A stretch of DNA of 36,433 nucleotides from positions 1 through 36,433 of the forward strand of contig JASHPU010000114.1 in NCBI GenBank assembly GCA_030037885.1. Direction: 5' to 3'. Made by a program: the position numbers and the translations under genes. Shown here one piece after another: positions 8,689 through 16,403 of the stretch; the stretch's first letter is position 1; every line of letters begins with the position of its first letter. A model generated the notes under the pieces. The model saw nothing but the letters and a program-made list of their open reading frames with translations, was not told where the DNA came from and did not search any database. The DNA comes from Xanthobacteraceae bacterium. Its GTDB lineage: Bacteria; Pseudomonadota; Alphaproteobacteria; Rhizobiales; Xanthobacteraceae.

Positions 8689-9789
8689 ATGTCCGCCACG
8701 CGTCCCCTGCCGCGGCCCGGCGTGCTCGACATCGCGCCCTACGTCCCCGGCAAAAGCAGCGCGCCGGGCGTCGCCAAGGTGTTCAAGCTGTCGTCGAACG
8801 AGACGCCGCTCGGGCCGAGTCCGCGCGCCATCGCGGCCTATGAGGCGGTCGGCGCCCATCTGGAGGATTATCCGGACGGCTCGGCCGGCGATCTGCGCGA
8901 GGCGATCGGGCGCGCCTTCGGCCTCGATCCCGACCGCATCGTGTGCGGCGCCGGCTCCGACGACCTGTTGAATTTGCTGGCGCGCGCCTATTTGGCCGAT
9001 GGCGACGAGGCGATCCACACCACCCACGGCTTTCTGGTCTATCCGATCGCAACGCTCGGCGCCGGCGCGCGCCCGGTCGCGGCGCCGGAGACCGACTACA
9101 CGGCCGACGTCGACGCCATCCTGCGCGCGGTGACGAGCAAGACCAAGATCGTGTTCCTCGCCAATCCCAACAATCCGACCGGCACTTGCCTGTCGTTCGA
9201 CGAGGTCAAACGGCTGCATCGCGGCCTGCCGCCGCAGGTGCTGTTCGTCATCGACGCGGCCTATGCGGAGTACGTCAGGCGCAACGATTATGAATCCGGC
9301 ATCGAGCTCGTCGCCACCAGCGACAATGTGGTGATGACGCGCACGTTCTCGAAGATTTACGGCCTCGCCGCGCTGCGGCTCGGCTGGATGTTCGGCCCGG
9401 CGCACGTGGTCGACGCCGTCAACCGCATCCGCGGCCCATTCAACGTCAATAGCGCCGCGATCGCCGCCGGCATCGCCGCCATCGAGGATATCGCGCACCA
9501 GGAATACGCGCGCGAGCACAATACGCGCTGGCTCGCCTGGCTTTATCAGGAGATCAGCAAGCTCGGCCTGAAGGTGACGCCGAGCGTCGCCAATTTTCTG
9601 TTGATCCACTTTCCCGAAACCAAGGGCCACACCGCCAAGGATGCGGACGCCTTTCTCACCGCGCGCGGGCTCATTCTGCGCTACGTCGCCGCCTACAAGC
9701 TGCCGAATGCCTTGCGCCTGAGCGTCGGCACCGAGGAGGCCAACCGGCTCGTGGTCGCGGCGCTGAAGGAATTTTTGAGCAAGACATGA
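8689..9789 (+). CDS. hisC: Histidinol-phosphate aminotransferase family enzyme (HisC)
   Basis: This is a PLP-dependent fold-type I aminotransferase of 366 residues. Key segments are '[16 protein letters not shown]' near residue 33, '[17 protein letters not shown]' near 86, '[12 protein letters not shown]' near 157, '[10 protein letters not shown]' near 189, and the PLP-lysine motif '[17 protein letters not shown]' near 213. A strong AAGAAGGAA precedes the ATG at 8689 by about 6-8 bases. The stop overlaps the tyrA start by 4 bases. HisC-type enzymes act on histidinol phosphate, and many also transaminate aromatic keto acids. Placement between chorismate mutase and tyrA suggests that it works, at least partly, in aromatic amino-acid synthesis. 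That dual role is inferred. Confidence 0.93.
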   Translation: MSATRPLPRPGVLDIAPYVPGKSSAPGVAKVFKLSSNETPLGPSPRAIAAYEAVGAHLEDYPDGSAGDLREAIGRAFGLDPDRIVCGAGSDDLLNLLARAYLADGDEAIHTTHGFLVYPIATLGAGARPVAAPETDYTADVDAILRAVTSKTKIVFLANPNNPTGTCLSFDEVKRLHRGLPPQVLFVIDAAYAEYVRRNDYESGIELVATSDNVVMTRTFSKIYGLAALRLGWMFGPAHVVDAVNRIRGPFNVNSAAIAAGIAAIEDIAHQEYAREHNTRWLAWLYQEISKLGLKVTPSVANFLLIHFPETKGHTAKDADAFLTARGLILRYVAAYKLPNALRLSVGTEEANRLVVAALKEFLSKT

Positions 9790-10751
9790 CGCCGCAATTC
9801 AAACGACTGGCGCTGATCGGGGTCGGCCTCATCGGCTCGTCGATCGCGCGCGCCGCGCGCGCCCTCGACGTCGTCGAAGAGATCGTCGTCACGTCGCGGT
9901 CCGAACCCACGCGGCAGCGCGCCGCCGAACTCGGCTTGGCCGACCGCGTTACCGAGACCGCTGCCGAAGCCGTTGTCGGCGCCGATCTCGTCATCGTCTG
10001 CGTGCCGATCGGCGCCTGCGCGGCGGTGGCGCAGGAGATTGGCCCCAAGCTCAAGCAAGGCGCGATCGTGTCCGACGTCGGTTCAGTGAAATCGGCGATT
10101 GTGCGCGATATGGCGCCGCATATGCCGGCCGGCGTGCACTTCATTCCCGGCCATCCGGTCGCCGGCACCGAACATTCCGGTCCCGACGCCGGCTTTGCCG
10201 AATTGTTCGTCAATAGCTGGTGCATCCTCACGCCAGGAAAGGACGCCGACAGCGGCGCCGTCGCGCGGCTGTCGCAATTCTGGAAAACATTCGGCGCCAG
10301 TGTCGAAATCATGTCGCCGGAGCACCACGATCTGGTGCTGGCCGTCACCAGTCACGTGCCGCACCTGATCGCCTATAACATTGTCGGCACGGCGTTCGAT
10401 CTGCGGCACGTGACCGAATCGGAAGTCCTCAAATATTCGGCCGGCGGCTTTCGCGATTTTACCCGTATCGCCGCGTCCGATCCGACCATGTGGCGCGACA
10501 TTTTCCTGAACAACAAGGACGCCGTGCTCGAAGTTTTGGGTCGCTTCAACGAAGATCTCGCAACGCTCACGCGCGCCATCCGGCGCGGCGACGGCGCCAC
10601 CTTGTTCGAGCTGTTTGCCGAGCGTCGCGCCATCCGGCGCGGCATGGTCGCGTTGAATCGCGATGCGCCCGCGCCCGATTTTCAGCGTACGGCATCCGCA
10701 ACGCCGGAGCCGCCGCTGCCGCGGCCCTACGCGACTTCAGGCGACGATTAG
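9786..10751 (+). CDS. tyrA: Prephenate/arogenate dehydrogenase family protein
   Basis: The enzyme oxidatively decarboxylates prephenate or arogenate with NAD(P) in tyrosine synthesis. The 321-residue protein begins with a Rossmann motif '[18 protein letters not shown]' (residues 8-25) and continues with 'VIVCVPIGA'. Downstream are '[16 protein letters not shown]' near residue 121, '[13 protein letters not shown]' near 187 and '[20 protein letters not shown]' near 220, all typical of TyrA/TyrC dehydrogenases. There is no fused mutase or ACT domain; the mutase is encoded two genes upstream. The ATG overlaps the hisC stop (ATGA). The last ~30 residues are proline/alanine-rich and probably disordered. 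The gene converges on cpdR with only two bases between the stop codons. Confidence 0.94.
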   Translation: MTPQFKRLALIGVGLIGSSIARAARALDVVEEIVVTSRSEPTRQRAAELGLADRVTETAAEAVVGADLVIVCVPIGACAAVAQEIGPKLKQGAIVSDVGSVKSAIVRDMAPHMPAGVHFIPGHPVAGTEHSGPDAGFAELFVNSWCILTPGKDADSGAVARLSQFWKTFGASVEIMSPEHHDLVLAVTSHVPHLIAYNIVGTAFDLRHVTESEVLKYSAGGFRDFTRIAASDPTMWRDIFLNNKDAVLEVLGRFNEDLATLTRAIRRGDGATLFELFAERRAIRRGMVALNRDAPAPDFQRTASATPEPPLPRPYATSGDD

Positions 10752-10753
10752 GT

Positions 10754-11131
10754 TCAGCTGCGCGCCCTCACGGCCAGCGCCTCGTTGACGGCGCCGCGCA
10801 GCATGGCGAGCGTGAACGGTTTGGCGATCACGTCGTGAATGATGGCATCGAGGCCTTGGGCGCGTTCGCGCTGATCGGCAAACCCGGTCATCAGCAAAAT
10901 CGTCAGGTCCGGGAAATCGCGCGCCGTGGCGAGCGCCAGCGCGATGCCGTCCATCACCGGCATGCGCACGTCGGTGAGCAAAAGGTCGAAACGGCCCTGC
11001 TCGCGTGTGAGCAGATCGAGCGCTTCGCCGCCGTCGCGCGTCGCCTTGACGTCGTGGCCGTCGCCCGTGAGCGCCCGCGCGCACATGGCGCGCAAGGAGT
11101 CTTCATCTTCGGCGAGCAGGACGCGGGCCAT
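10754..11131 (-). CDS. cpdR: Single-domain response regulator, CpdR-like
   Basis: This 125-residue protein is a receiver domain only. It has the acidic pocket 'LLAEDEDSLRAM' (residues 5-16), the phospho-acceptor Asp near residue 54 in 'LLLTDVRMPVMDGI', the conserved Thr in 'LLMTGFAD', and Lys in 'DVIAKPFTLAML'. Without an output domain it must act through protein contacts. CpdR in alphaproteobacteria is a receiver-only regulator that controls ClpXP proteolysis in the cell cycle, and the 'MARVLLAEDE' start and MTGFA segment resemble it. The start ATG is 5 bases after the stop of the zinc-ribbon gene, so they are probably one operon. The cpdR name is by resemblance; another stand-alone receiver is possible. 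Confidence 0.8.
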   Translation of the reverse strand: MARVLLAEDEDSLRAMCARALTGDGHDVKATRDGGEALDLLTREQGRFDLLLTDVRMPVMDGIALALATARDFPDLTILLMTGFADQRERAQGLDAIIHDVIAKPFTLAMLRGAVNEALAVRARS

Positions 11132-11136
11132 GGCGT

Positions 11137-12105
11137 TCAGCGCGGCTCGGCGACGATGTCGCGGCGGTTGATGAAGCGAACCAGCACGTCGGCGGCCTCG
11201 GGCGGCGGCGAAGCAAGCCGGGTGCGGAAAGCGACGGCCTGATACGGCGCAAGCGTGGCGCGCGGCGACGACGCGGTCCACGAATAGATTTCCTGCTTGG
11301 CGGCGTTGCGCACGGCAAGTTTGAGACGCGGCACCTCGGCGACCGCGCTGGTACGGTTGACGATGGCGCCCTCCACTACCAGGATCGGCACGCCCTCGTG
11401 CTGCTCGGTGCTGGTCGTCACCGCGTCGAACACGAGCCCGCGCAGATTCACCGACAGGCCGATCAGGGCGTAAAACGAGGCGGTCTGCGGCAGCAGCCGC
11501 ACGATGTCGCGGCGCCAACCGACAATGATCGCGTCGACGACGAGCAGCGCCAGAATCGCGGTTTGCAGACGGGTCAGCGACCACACGCGGCGCCTGCCCT
11601 TGGCGCCGCGCCGGGAAAAGCGCGCGGCGTAGCTTTCCACGTCATTCTGTGCCGGGCGGACGGCCTGCGCCGGTTGAGCCGCCTCGACGTCGATCGGCGG
11701 CCGTCCGGCGTCGAGATCGACGGGAGCGATCGACGGGGCCGCAATTGTAGGCGGGCCGTTGCCTTCGGCCGCAGGCTCGATCGCCTCGGCGACCTGCGCA
11801 TCGGCCGCCTGGTCGGGCTCCACAGCGGCCGATTGGACCGCCCAGTCGGATGGGTCTGTGGCGTCGGCCCGGGCACCGGCGGACGCGGCTGCTGGGTGGT
11901 ACAGATCATCAGCCGGAGCTTCTGCGATGTCCTGAGGCTTTGCCGGGCCGAGCGCCGCGGCGGCCGCGAGCAGCTTGTCGGCGCGGCTTGGTTCCGCGTG
12001 CCAGACCGTGCGGCAGCGCACGCAGCGGACCTGCCGCCCGTTCGGCTCCAGCACTGCCGGATCGACATCGTACGATGAGGCGCAGGACGGGCAGACGATG
12101 AGCAT
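11137..12105 (-). CDS. Zinc-ribbon (MJ0042) plus DUF3426-type membrane protein
   Basis: The 322-residue protein starts with a four-cysteine zinc ribbon, 'MLIVCPSCASSYDVDPAVL' and 'QVRCVRCRTVWHAEP'. A low-complexity acidic/alanine-rich stretch follows (residues ~40-160). A single membrane helix is near residues 183-200 ('LQTAILALLVVDAIIVGW'). The C-terminal domain includes 'ILVVEGAIVNRTS...VPRLKLAVRNAAKQEIYSW', the pattern of DUF3426 proteins. The predicted layout is a cytoplasmic ribbon and a periplasmic beta-rich domain. Its function is unknown. It precedes cpdR by 5 bases and is divergent from ftsE, a neighbourhood common in Hyphomicrobiales. The 199 bases to ftsE contain no other gene. Confidence 0.85.
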   Translation of the reverse strand: MLIVCPSCASSYDVDPAVLEPNGRQVRCVRCRTVWHAEPSRADKLLAAAAALGPAKPQDIAEAPADDLYHPAAASAGARADATDPSDWAVQSAAVEPDQAADAQVAEAIEPAAEGNGPPTIAAPSIAPVDLDAGRPPIDVEAAQPAQAVRPAQNDVESYAARFSRRGAKGRRRVWSLTRLQTAILALLVVDAIIVGWRRDIVRLLPQTASFYALIGLSVNLRGLVFDAVTTSTEQHEGVPILVVEGAIVNRTSAVAEVPRLKLAVRNAAKQEIYSWTASSPRATLAPYQAVAFRTRLASPPPEAADVLVRFINRRDIVAEPR

Positions 12106-12304
12106 CGGCGAATCAGAGCCCGGCGGCTGTTTGGGCGAGCCTTAGCACCCGATCCGTTAACGGATTGGAAACCACGGCTGGGCCGGCGGCCAGCCAGGCC
12201 GCCGCCCGCCCAGCGCCGTCATTGCGGTGTTAAAGTCCGCCGCACGGGCGAATCGGGCGGCTGCGGCGCTGGCTTGGCGGCAGTTCAAGGTTTGGAGGGA
12301 CGAC

Positions 12305-12964
12305 GTGATCGTGTTCGAGAATGTCGGCCTGCGCTATGGGCTCGGCACCGAGGTGCTGCGCGACCTCACCTTCCGCATCGACGGCCACTCGTTCCAGTTC
12401 CTCACCGGCCCGTCCGGCGCCGGCAAGACGTCGCTGCTGCGCCTGTTGTTTCTGTCACTGCGTCCGACCCGCGGCCTGATCACGATGTTCAATGAAGATA
12501 CGGCGACCTTGAGCAAGGACGGCCGTGCCACGCTGCGCCGGCGCATCGGCATCGTGTTTCAGGATTTTCGGCTGCTCGACCACATGACGACCTACGAAAA
12601 CGTGGCGCTGCCGCTGCGCGTGCTCGGCCGCGACGAGGCGACGTATCGGGCCGAAGTGGTCGAGCTGTTGCGCTGGGTCGGGCTCGGCGAGCGGATCGAC
12701 GCCTTCCCGCCGATCCTGTCCGGCGGCGAAAAGCAGCGCGCCGCCATCGCGCGCGCGGTGATCGCGCGGCCGCAGCTTCTGCTCGCCGACGAACCGACCG
12801 GCAATGTCGATCCTGTTCTCGGTCAGCGCCTGCTGCGGCTGTTCATCGAGCTCAACAAATCGGGCACGTCGGTCGTCATCGCCACCCACGATATCGCGCT
12901 GATGGACGAATACGACGCCCGCCGGCTGGTCCTGCACGAGGGACGGTTGCATGTCTACGACTGA
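12305..12964 (+). CDS. ftsE: Cell division ATP-binding protein FtsE
   Basis: FtsE is the ABC ATPase that with FtsX couples divisome assembly to peptidoglycan hydrolase activation at the septum. The 219-residue product has Walker A 'GPSGAGKTSLLR' near residue 37, signature 'LSGGEKQRAAIARA' near 138, Walker B 'LLLADEPTGNVDP' near 157, and the H-loop 'VVIATHDIAL'. The GTG at 12305 is chosen because GGAGGG sits 6 bases upstream and 'IVFENVGLRYGLGTEVLRDL' begins at once, as in other FtsE. An upstream ATG at 12227 would add an arginine/alanine-rich tail not expected in the family. ftsX starts 14 bases before this gene ends. Confidence 0.95.
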   Translation: MIVFENVGLRYGLGTEVLRDLTFRIDGHSFQFLTGPSGAGKTSLLRLLFLSLRPTRGLITMFNEDTATLSKDGRATLRRRIGIVFQDFRLLDHMTTYENVALPLRVLGRDEATYRAEVVELLRWVGLGERIDAFPPILSGGEKQRAAIARAVIARPQLLLADEPTGNVDPVLGQRLLRLFIELNKSGTSVVIATHDIALMDEYDARRLVLHEGRLHVYD

Positions 12965-13940
12965 ACCGCTCGACCGCGGGAGCGAGGCTCTGGCCGAGCC
13001 GTGGGACGATCTGGAAGCGGCGCCGCTGGGCGCCGACCGCCCGCGCGTCGCCACCGCGATCGTGCCGAAAAGCTCGATCGCCGGGAGTTCGCTGATCGCC
13101 GTGATCGCGATCATGACGTTCCTGTCCGGGCTGACCGCAGGCGCGGTGAGCATGGTCGTGAGCGCCGCCGGCGATTGGCGCTCCGACGTCGGCCAGGAGG
13201 TGACCATCCAGGTCCGGCCGGCCAACGGACGCGACCTCGATGCCGACGCGCGCCAAGCCGCCGACATCGCGCGCGCCGCCGCCGGCATCGCCGATGTGCG
13301 CGTCTACACCAAGCAGGAATCGGCGCGTCTGGTCGAGCCGTGGCTCGGCAGCGGCCTGGCGCTGGACGAGCTGCCGATTCCGCGCATGATCGTGGTGCGG
13401 CTGCGCTCCGGCGCGGCGCCGGATTTTGCCGCCTTGCGCCAAGCGCTGGCGGCGCAGGTGCCGAGCGCCACGCTCGACGATCATCGCCGCTGGATCGACC
13501 GCATGCGGGCCATGGCGGGCGCCGCTGTCGCGACCGGAATCGGCATCCTGTTGCTGGTGCTGGCGGTCACCGTGCTCTCGGTCACCTTCGCCACCCGCGG
13601 CACCATGGCGACCAACCGGCCCATCGTCGAGGTGCTGCATTATGTCGGCGCGACCGATGCTTTCGTGGCCAGTCAGTTCCAGCGCCATTTCCTGATCCTC
13701 GGCTTCAAAGGCGGCCTGATCGGCGGCGGCGCCGCCATCGTCCTGTTCGGCATCATCCAAGCGATGAATGCCTGGGTCGCCGGCACGCCGGGCGCCGACG
13801 AAGCCGAGGCGCTGTTCGGCAGCTTTTCGCTCGGCGCCGTGGGCTACCTCGCCATTCTCGCCGAGATCGTGCTGATGGCATTGGTGACGGCGCTCGCCTC
13901 CCGGCTTACCGTCAACCGCACGCTGGAGCGGGTCGATTGA
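12951..13940 (+). CDS. ftsX: Cell division protein FtsX
   Basis: FtsX is the membrane partner of FtsE. The 329-residue protein has four hydrophobic segments: near residues 44-68 ('SSLIAVIAIMTFLSGLTAG'), 188-208 ('ATGIGILLLVLAVTVLSVTF'), 240-262 ('LILGFKGGLIGGGAAIVLF') and 292-315. This gives the FtsX topology of a cytoplasmic N-terminus and one periplasmic loop between the first two helices. The segment 'RPIVEVLHYVGATDAFVASQF' after helix 2 is characteristic. The ATG lies 14 bases inside the ftsE 3' end, implying coupled translation. The periplasmic loop (residues ~70-185) is where peptidoglycan-hydrolase regulators are bound in better-studied bacteria. Confidence 0.93.
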   Translation: MSTTEPLDRGSEALAEPWDDLEAAPLGADRPRVATAIVPKSSIAGSSLIAVIAIMTFLSGLTAGAVSMVVSAAGDWRSDVGQEVTIQVRPANGRDLDADARQAADIARAAAGIADVRVYTKQESARLVEPWLGSGLALDELPIPRMIVVRLRSGAAPDFAALRQALAAQVPSATLDDHRRWIDRMRAMAGAAVATGIGILLLVLAVTVLSVTFATRGTMATNRPIVEVLHYVGATDAFVASQFQRHFLILGFKGGLIGGGAAIVLFGIIQAMNAWVAGTPGADEAEALFGSFSLGAVGYLAILAEIVLMALVTALASRLTVNRTLERVD

Positions 13941-14055
13941 GGGAGCCGCACGCCGCCAATGGCCCCCCGCAACTTGCGCCCACAATGACATTGAGTATGC
14001 AAGACGCCGAAGGCATGGATCCGAACCGGAAAGGCGCGGAGGGACGCGCGCGGCG

Positions 14056-14715
14056 ATGAGCAGCCTTAAAACCGCAGTGCGCACGCGGCGATTGCGCGCG
14101 ATCGCCATTCGGCTTGTTGCGCTCGCAACGGCCGTGCTCGCGGTCGGCTTCGCCGTGTTCGTCTGGCGGCTGCCCAGCCACCAAATCGCGCTCGACCGCA
14201 ACGCCGACGGCATCGTGGTGTTGACCGGCGGCACCTCGCGCGTGAGCGACGCGCTCGAACTTCTCGCCGCCCGCCGCGGCAAGCGGCTGCTCATCACCGG
14301 CGTCAATCCGGGCACCACGACGGCCGACATCGCGCGCGAGATCCCGAATTACCGGAGCCTGCTGACCTGCTGCGTCGATCTCGACTACTCGGCCATCAAC
14401 ACCTTCGGCAATGCCACCCAGGCGCGACTGTGGGCCACCGATCACGGCTTCCGCTCGCTGATCGTCGTCACCTCGGCGTATCACATGCCCCGCGCGCTCG
14501 CCGAGCTTACGCATCAGTTGCCGCACGCGGCGCTCATTCCCTTCCCGGTTCTGTCCGACCGCCTGCGCATCGAGCCGTGGTGGTCGAACGGCGATACCAC
14601 CAAGCTGGTGGTCTCCGAGTACCTCAAATTCCTTTTTGCCCAGGTGCGCATGCGGTTCGACGGCGTGCCGGCGGACAGCGCCGCGAACCGGCTGTCCGCC
14701 GCCAATCCGTCATGA
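14056..14715 (+). CDS. DUF218 (YdcF/SanA/ElyC-like) membrane-anchored protein
   Basis: A 219-residue protein with one N-terminal membrane helix (residues ~17-38, 'AIRLVALATAVLAVGFAVFV') and a DUF218 domain. The domain starts with 'ADGIVVLTGGTSRVSDALELL', continues 'KRLLITGVNPGTT', and includes 'NTFGNATQARLWATDHGF' and 'LIVVTSAYHMPRALAEL'. DUF218 proteins (YdcF, SanA, ElyC) are implicated in cell-envelope integrity, but the biochemical reaction is not established. The stop overlaps the following acyltransferase start by four bases, and ftsEX is just upstream, consistent with an envelope role. The 115-base gap from ftsX contains a GGAGGG 11-12 bases before the ATG. Confidence 0.88.
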   Translation: MSSLKTAVRTRRLRAIAIRLVALATAVLAVGFAVFVWRLPSHQIALDRNADGIVVLTGGTSRVSDALELLAARRGKRLLITGVNPGTTTADIAREIPNYRSLLTCCVDLDYSAINTFGNATQARLWATDHGFRSLIVVTSAYHMPRALAELTHQLPHAALIPFPVLSDRLRIEPWWSNGDTTKLVVSEYLKFLFAQVRMRFDGVPADSAANRLSAANPS

Positions 14716-15521
14716 CGACGTCGCGCGGCGGCGCCGTGCCGGCACACCAGCCGAGCCATCCCGACAACGCCGCTCCGCCGCGTCCGGGCAGCGTTTTGCT
14801 CCTGCTCCGTTCGCTGCTGTTCAATCTTCTGTTCTACGTCAACGTGACCGTTCTCATGCTGGTGTCGCTGCCGACGCTGGCGCTGCCCCATCGCCTTCAG
14901 CTCGTGTTCATCCGCGCCTGGGCGCTGAGCTCGCTGTGGCTGCTGCGCGTGATCTGCGGCACCAGGATCGAATGGCGCGGCGTACAAAACATTCCGCCGG
15001 GCGGCTGCATCGTCGCCTGCAAGCACCAGTCGTTCCTGGAGACATTCGCGGTCTATAAAATCCTCGACGATCCGACTTTCGTGCTCAAGCGCGAGCTGAT
15101 GTGGATCCCGCTGTTCGGCTGGCACATGGCCAAGGCCGGCGTGATCCCGATCGATCGCGGTGCCGGCGTTGCGGCGCTGTCGCGCATGACGGCACGGGCG
15201 CGGGCGGCTTTGGCGCGCGCCCGCCAAGTCATCATTTACCCGGAAGGCACGCGGCGGCCGCCCGGCGCCGAGCCGAGCTACAAAAGCGGCGTGGCCTATC
15301 TTTACGACAAGGCCGGCATGCCCTGCGTGCCGCTGGCGCTCAATTCCGGGTCGTTTTGGCCGCGCCGATCGCTCAAGCGCTACCCCGGAACCGTGGTGGT
15401 CGAAGCGCTCGAACCGATCGCACCCGGCCTCGACCGGCGCGTTTTTCTCGGCGAGCTGCAAAGCCGCCTGGAGGAGGCGAGCACGCGCCTGTTCCAGGAA
15501 GCGCGGGGCAAAAATCATTGA
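14712..15521 (+). CDS. plsC: 1-acyl-sn-glycerol-3-phosphate acyltransferase (PlsC family)
   Basis: This is a lysophosphatidic-acid acyltransferase that makes phosphatidic acid at the inner membrane. The 269-residue protein has a low-complexity proline-rich N-terminus (about 25 residues). A hydrophobic region follows around residues 27-80 ('LLLLRSLLFNLLFYVNVTVL'). Next are the catalytic block 'CKHQSFLETFAVY' near residue 103, 'VLKRELMWIPLFGWHMAKAG', 'PIDRG' and the substrate motif 'IIYPEGTRRPPG' near residue 175. The usual HxxxxD is HQSFLE here, with Glu in place of Asp, as often seen in alphaproteobacterial members. The ATG overlaps the DUF218 stop (ATGA). Other glycerophosphate-type acyl acceptors cannot be excluded. 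Confidence 0.9.
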   Translation: MTTSRGGAVPAHQPSHPDNAAPPRPGSVLLLLRSLLFNLLFYVNVTVLMLVSLPTLALPHRLQLVFIRAWALSSLWLLRVICGTRIEWRGVQNIPPGGCIVACKHQSFLETFAVYKILDDPTFVLKRELMWIPLFGWHMAKAGVIPIDRGAGVAALSRMTARARAALARARQVIIYPEGTRRPPGAEPSYKSGVAYLYDKAGMPCVPLALNSGSFWPRRSLKRYPGTVVVEALEPIAPGLDRRVFLGELQSRLEEASTRLFQEARGKNH

Positions 15522-15522
15522 T

Positions 15523-15628
15523 TCGTCATTCCGGGGCGCCGCGCAGCGGCGAGCCCGGAATCCATAAGCCCTGCGCTCGTGATTATGGATTCCGGGCTCC
15601 TCGCTTCGCTCGGCCCCGGAATGACGCG
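15523..15628. repeat. Palindromic intergenic repeat, family A (copy 2)
   Basis: The element runs from CGTCATTCCGGGG to CCCCGGAATGACG, with nested arms GAGCCCGGAATCCATAA / TTATGGATTCCGGGCTC around a short loop. Almost the whole 106 bases can fold as one cruciform or hairpin. It lies between convergent plsC and the ChaC-like gene, where it could terminate transcription, although no T-tract is attached. Confidence 0.75.
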
Positions 15629-15634
15629 CATCTT

Positions 15635-16243
15635 TCACGTCTCCGGAAACTGGACGCCGATAACTGATTCCTGAAACCTGATCCCTGATTCCTGCTGGCT
15701 GGCGAGCCGGCCGGCCAAGAGATGCAGCTCGGTCTCGCGATAGCCGAGCGCCTCGAGCGCGCGCACCGCTTCGAGCACGTAATCGCGGTTGGCGCCGGAT
15801 TGGCCGTGACCCTGGCGCACGTAATGCAGCTGTTCGGCGAGCGACAGCCGCCCCGCATACTGAACGTGGCCGCGGTCGACGATGTAGCAGAGCGCGCTGA
15901 CCTGCCGGCGCGCCGTATCTTCCAGCTCGATCCGCCGCACCGTCTCGCGATAGACCGCGGTGACCTGCTCGCGCGCACGCAGATAGCCGATCGTGTCCGC
16001 GCGCGCGGCCGCAGCGACCCGGTAGGCGATGCCCCGGCACATGCCGCCGCGGTCGAGCCCGAGCACCAGGCCGGGCCGCGCCGGCGTGCCGCGATGGACG
16101 TGGGAAAACACGCACAGCGAACGGTGCAGGCCGGTGAGCCGCGCCGGCACGCGTTGCAACGCCGCAAAGCCGGGCCGCCACATCAGCGAGCCATAACCGA
16201 ACACCCAAAAATCGCCGGTGTCGTGCGTGTCGATGGCCTTCAT
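15635..16243 (-). CDS. Gamma-glutamylcyclotransferase, ChaC-like
   Basis: ChaC-family enzymes release 5-oxoproline from gamma-glutamyl peptides, with glutathione as the usual substrate. The 202-residue product has the glycine-rich substrate loop 'FWVFGYGSLMWRPGF' at residues 12-26, 'HRGTPARPGLVLGLDRGG' near 51, and a candidate catalytic Glu in 'LRAREQVTAVYRE' near 90. It also has the late segment 'GQSGANRDYVLEAVRALEALG'. The ATG at 16243 is chosen just before the loop; the in-frame extension upstream is repeat-derived. The final ~20 residues (QESGIRFQESV...) are encoded by a 7-bp tandem repeat and look like an acquired tail. The gene is divergent from the DUF2125 gene and convergent with plsC. 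Confidence 0.88.
   Translation of the reverse strand: MKAIDTHDTGDFWVFGYGSLMWRPGFAALQRVPARLTGLHRSLCVFSHVHRGTPARPGLVLGLDRGGMCRGIAYRVAAAARADTIGYLRAREQVTAVYRETVRRIELEDTARRQVSALCYIVDRGHVQYAGRLSLAEQLHYVRQGHGQSGANRDYVLEAVRALEALGYRETELHLLAGRLASQQESGIRFQESVIGVQFPET
15664..15694. repeat. Heptanucleotide tandem repeat in the 3' end of the ChaC-like gene
   Basis: CTGATTC, CTGAAAC, CTGATCC, CTGATTC and CTG follow one another, about 4.4 copies of a 7-base unit. It lies inside the last ~20 codons of the ChaC-like gene. Seven is not a multiple of three, so gain or loss of a unit would change the C-terminal reading frame. Confidence 0.8.
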
Positions 16244-16330
16244 GCCTTGGATTGACTTCGCGGCTTGACTGCGCTCGCCTAGCAGGGCGATCGCGGCGGC
16301 ACAATGGCAGCCGCGATACCCGGCGGCGCG

Positions 16331-16376
16331 TCTTGGAAACAGTCTTGGAAACAGTCTTGGAAACAGTCTTGGAAAC
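16331..16376. repeat. 12-bp tandem repeat, 3.8 copies
   Basis: The unit TCTTGGAAACAG is repeated with no mismatch from 16331 to 16376, the last copy lacking two bases. It lies between the divergent ChaC-like and DUF2125 genes and ends 27 bases before the DUF2125 ATG. It could alter promoter spacing, but no promoter boxes are clear on either side. Confidence 0.9.
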
Positions 16377-16403
16377 GCCGCACTCGGCAGGCGAAGAGCT
16401 GCG

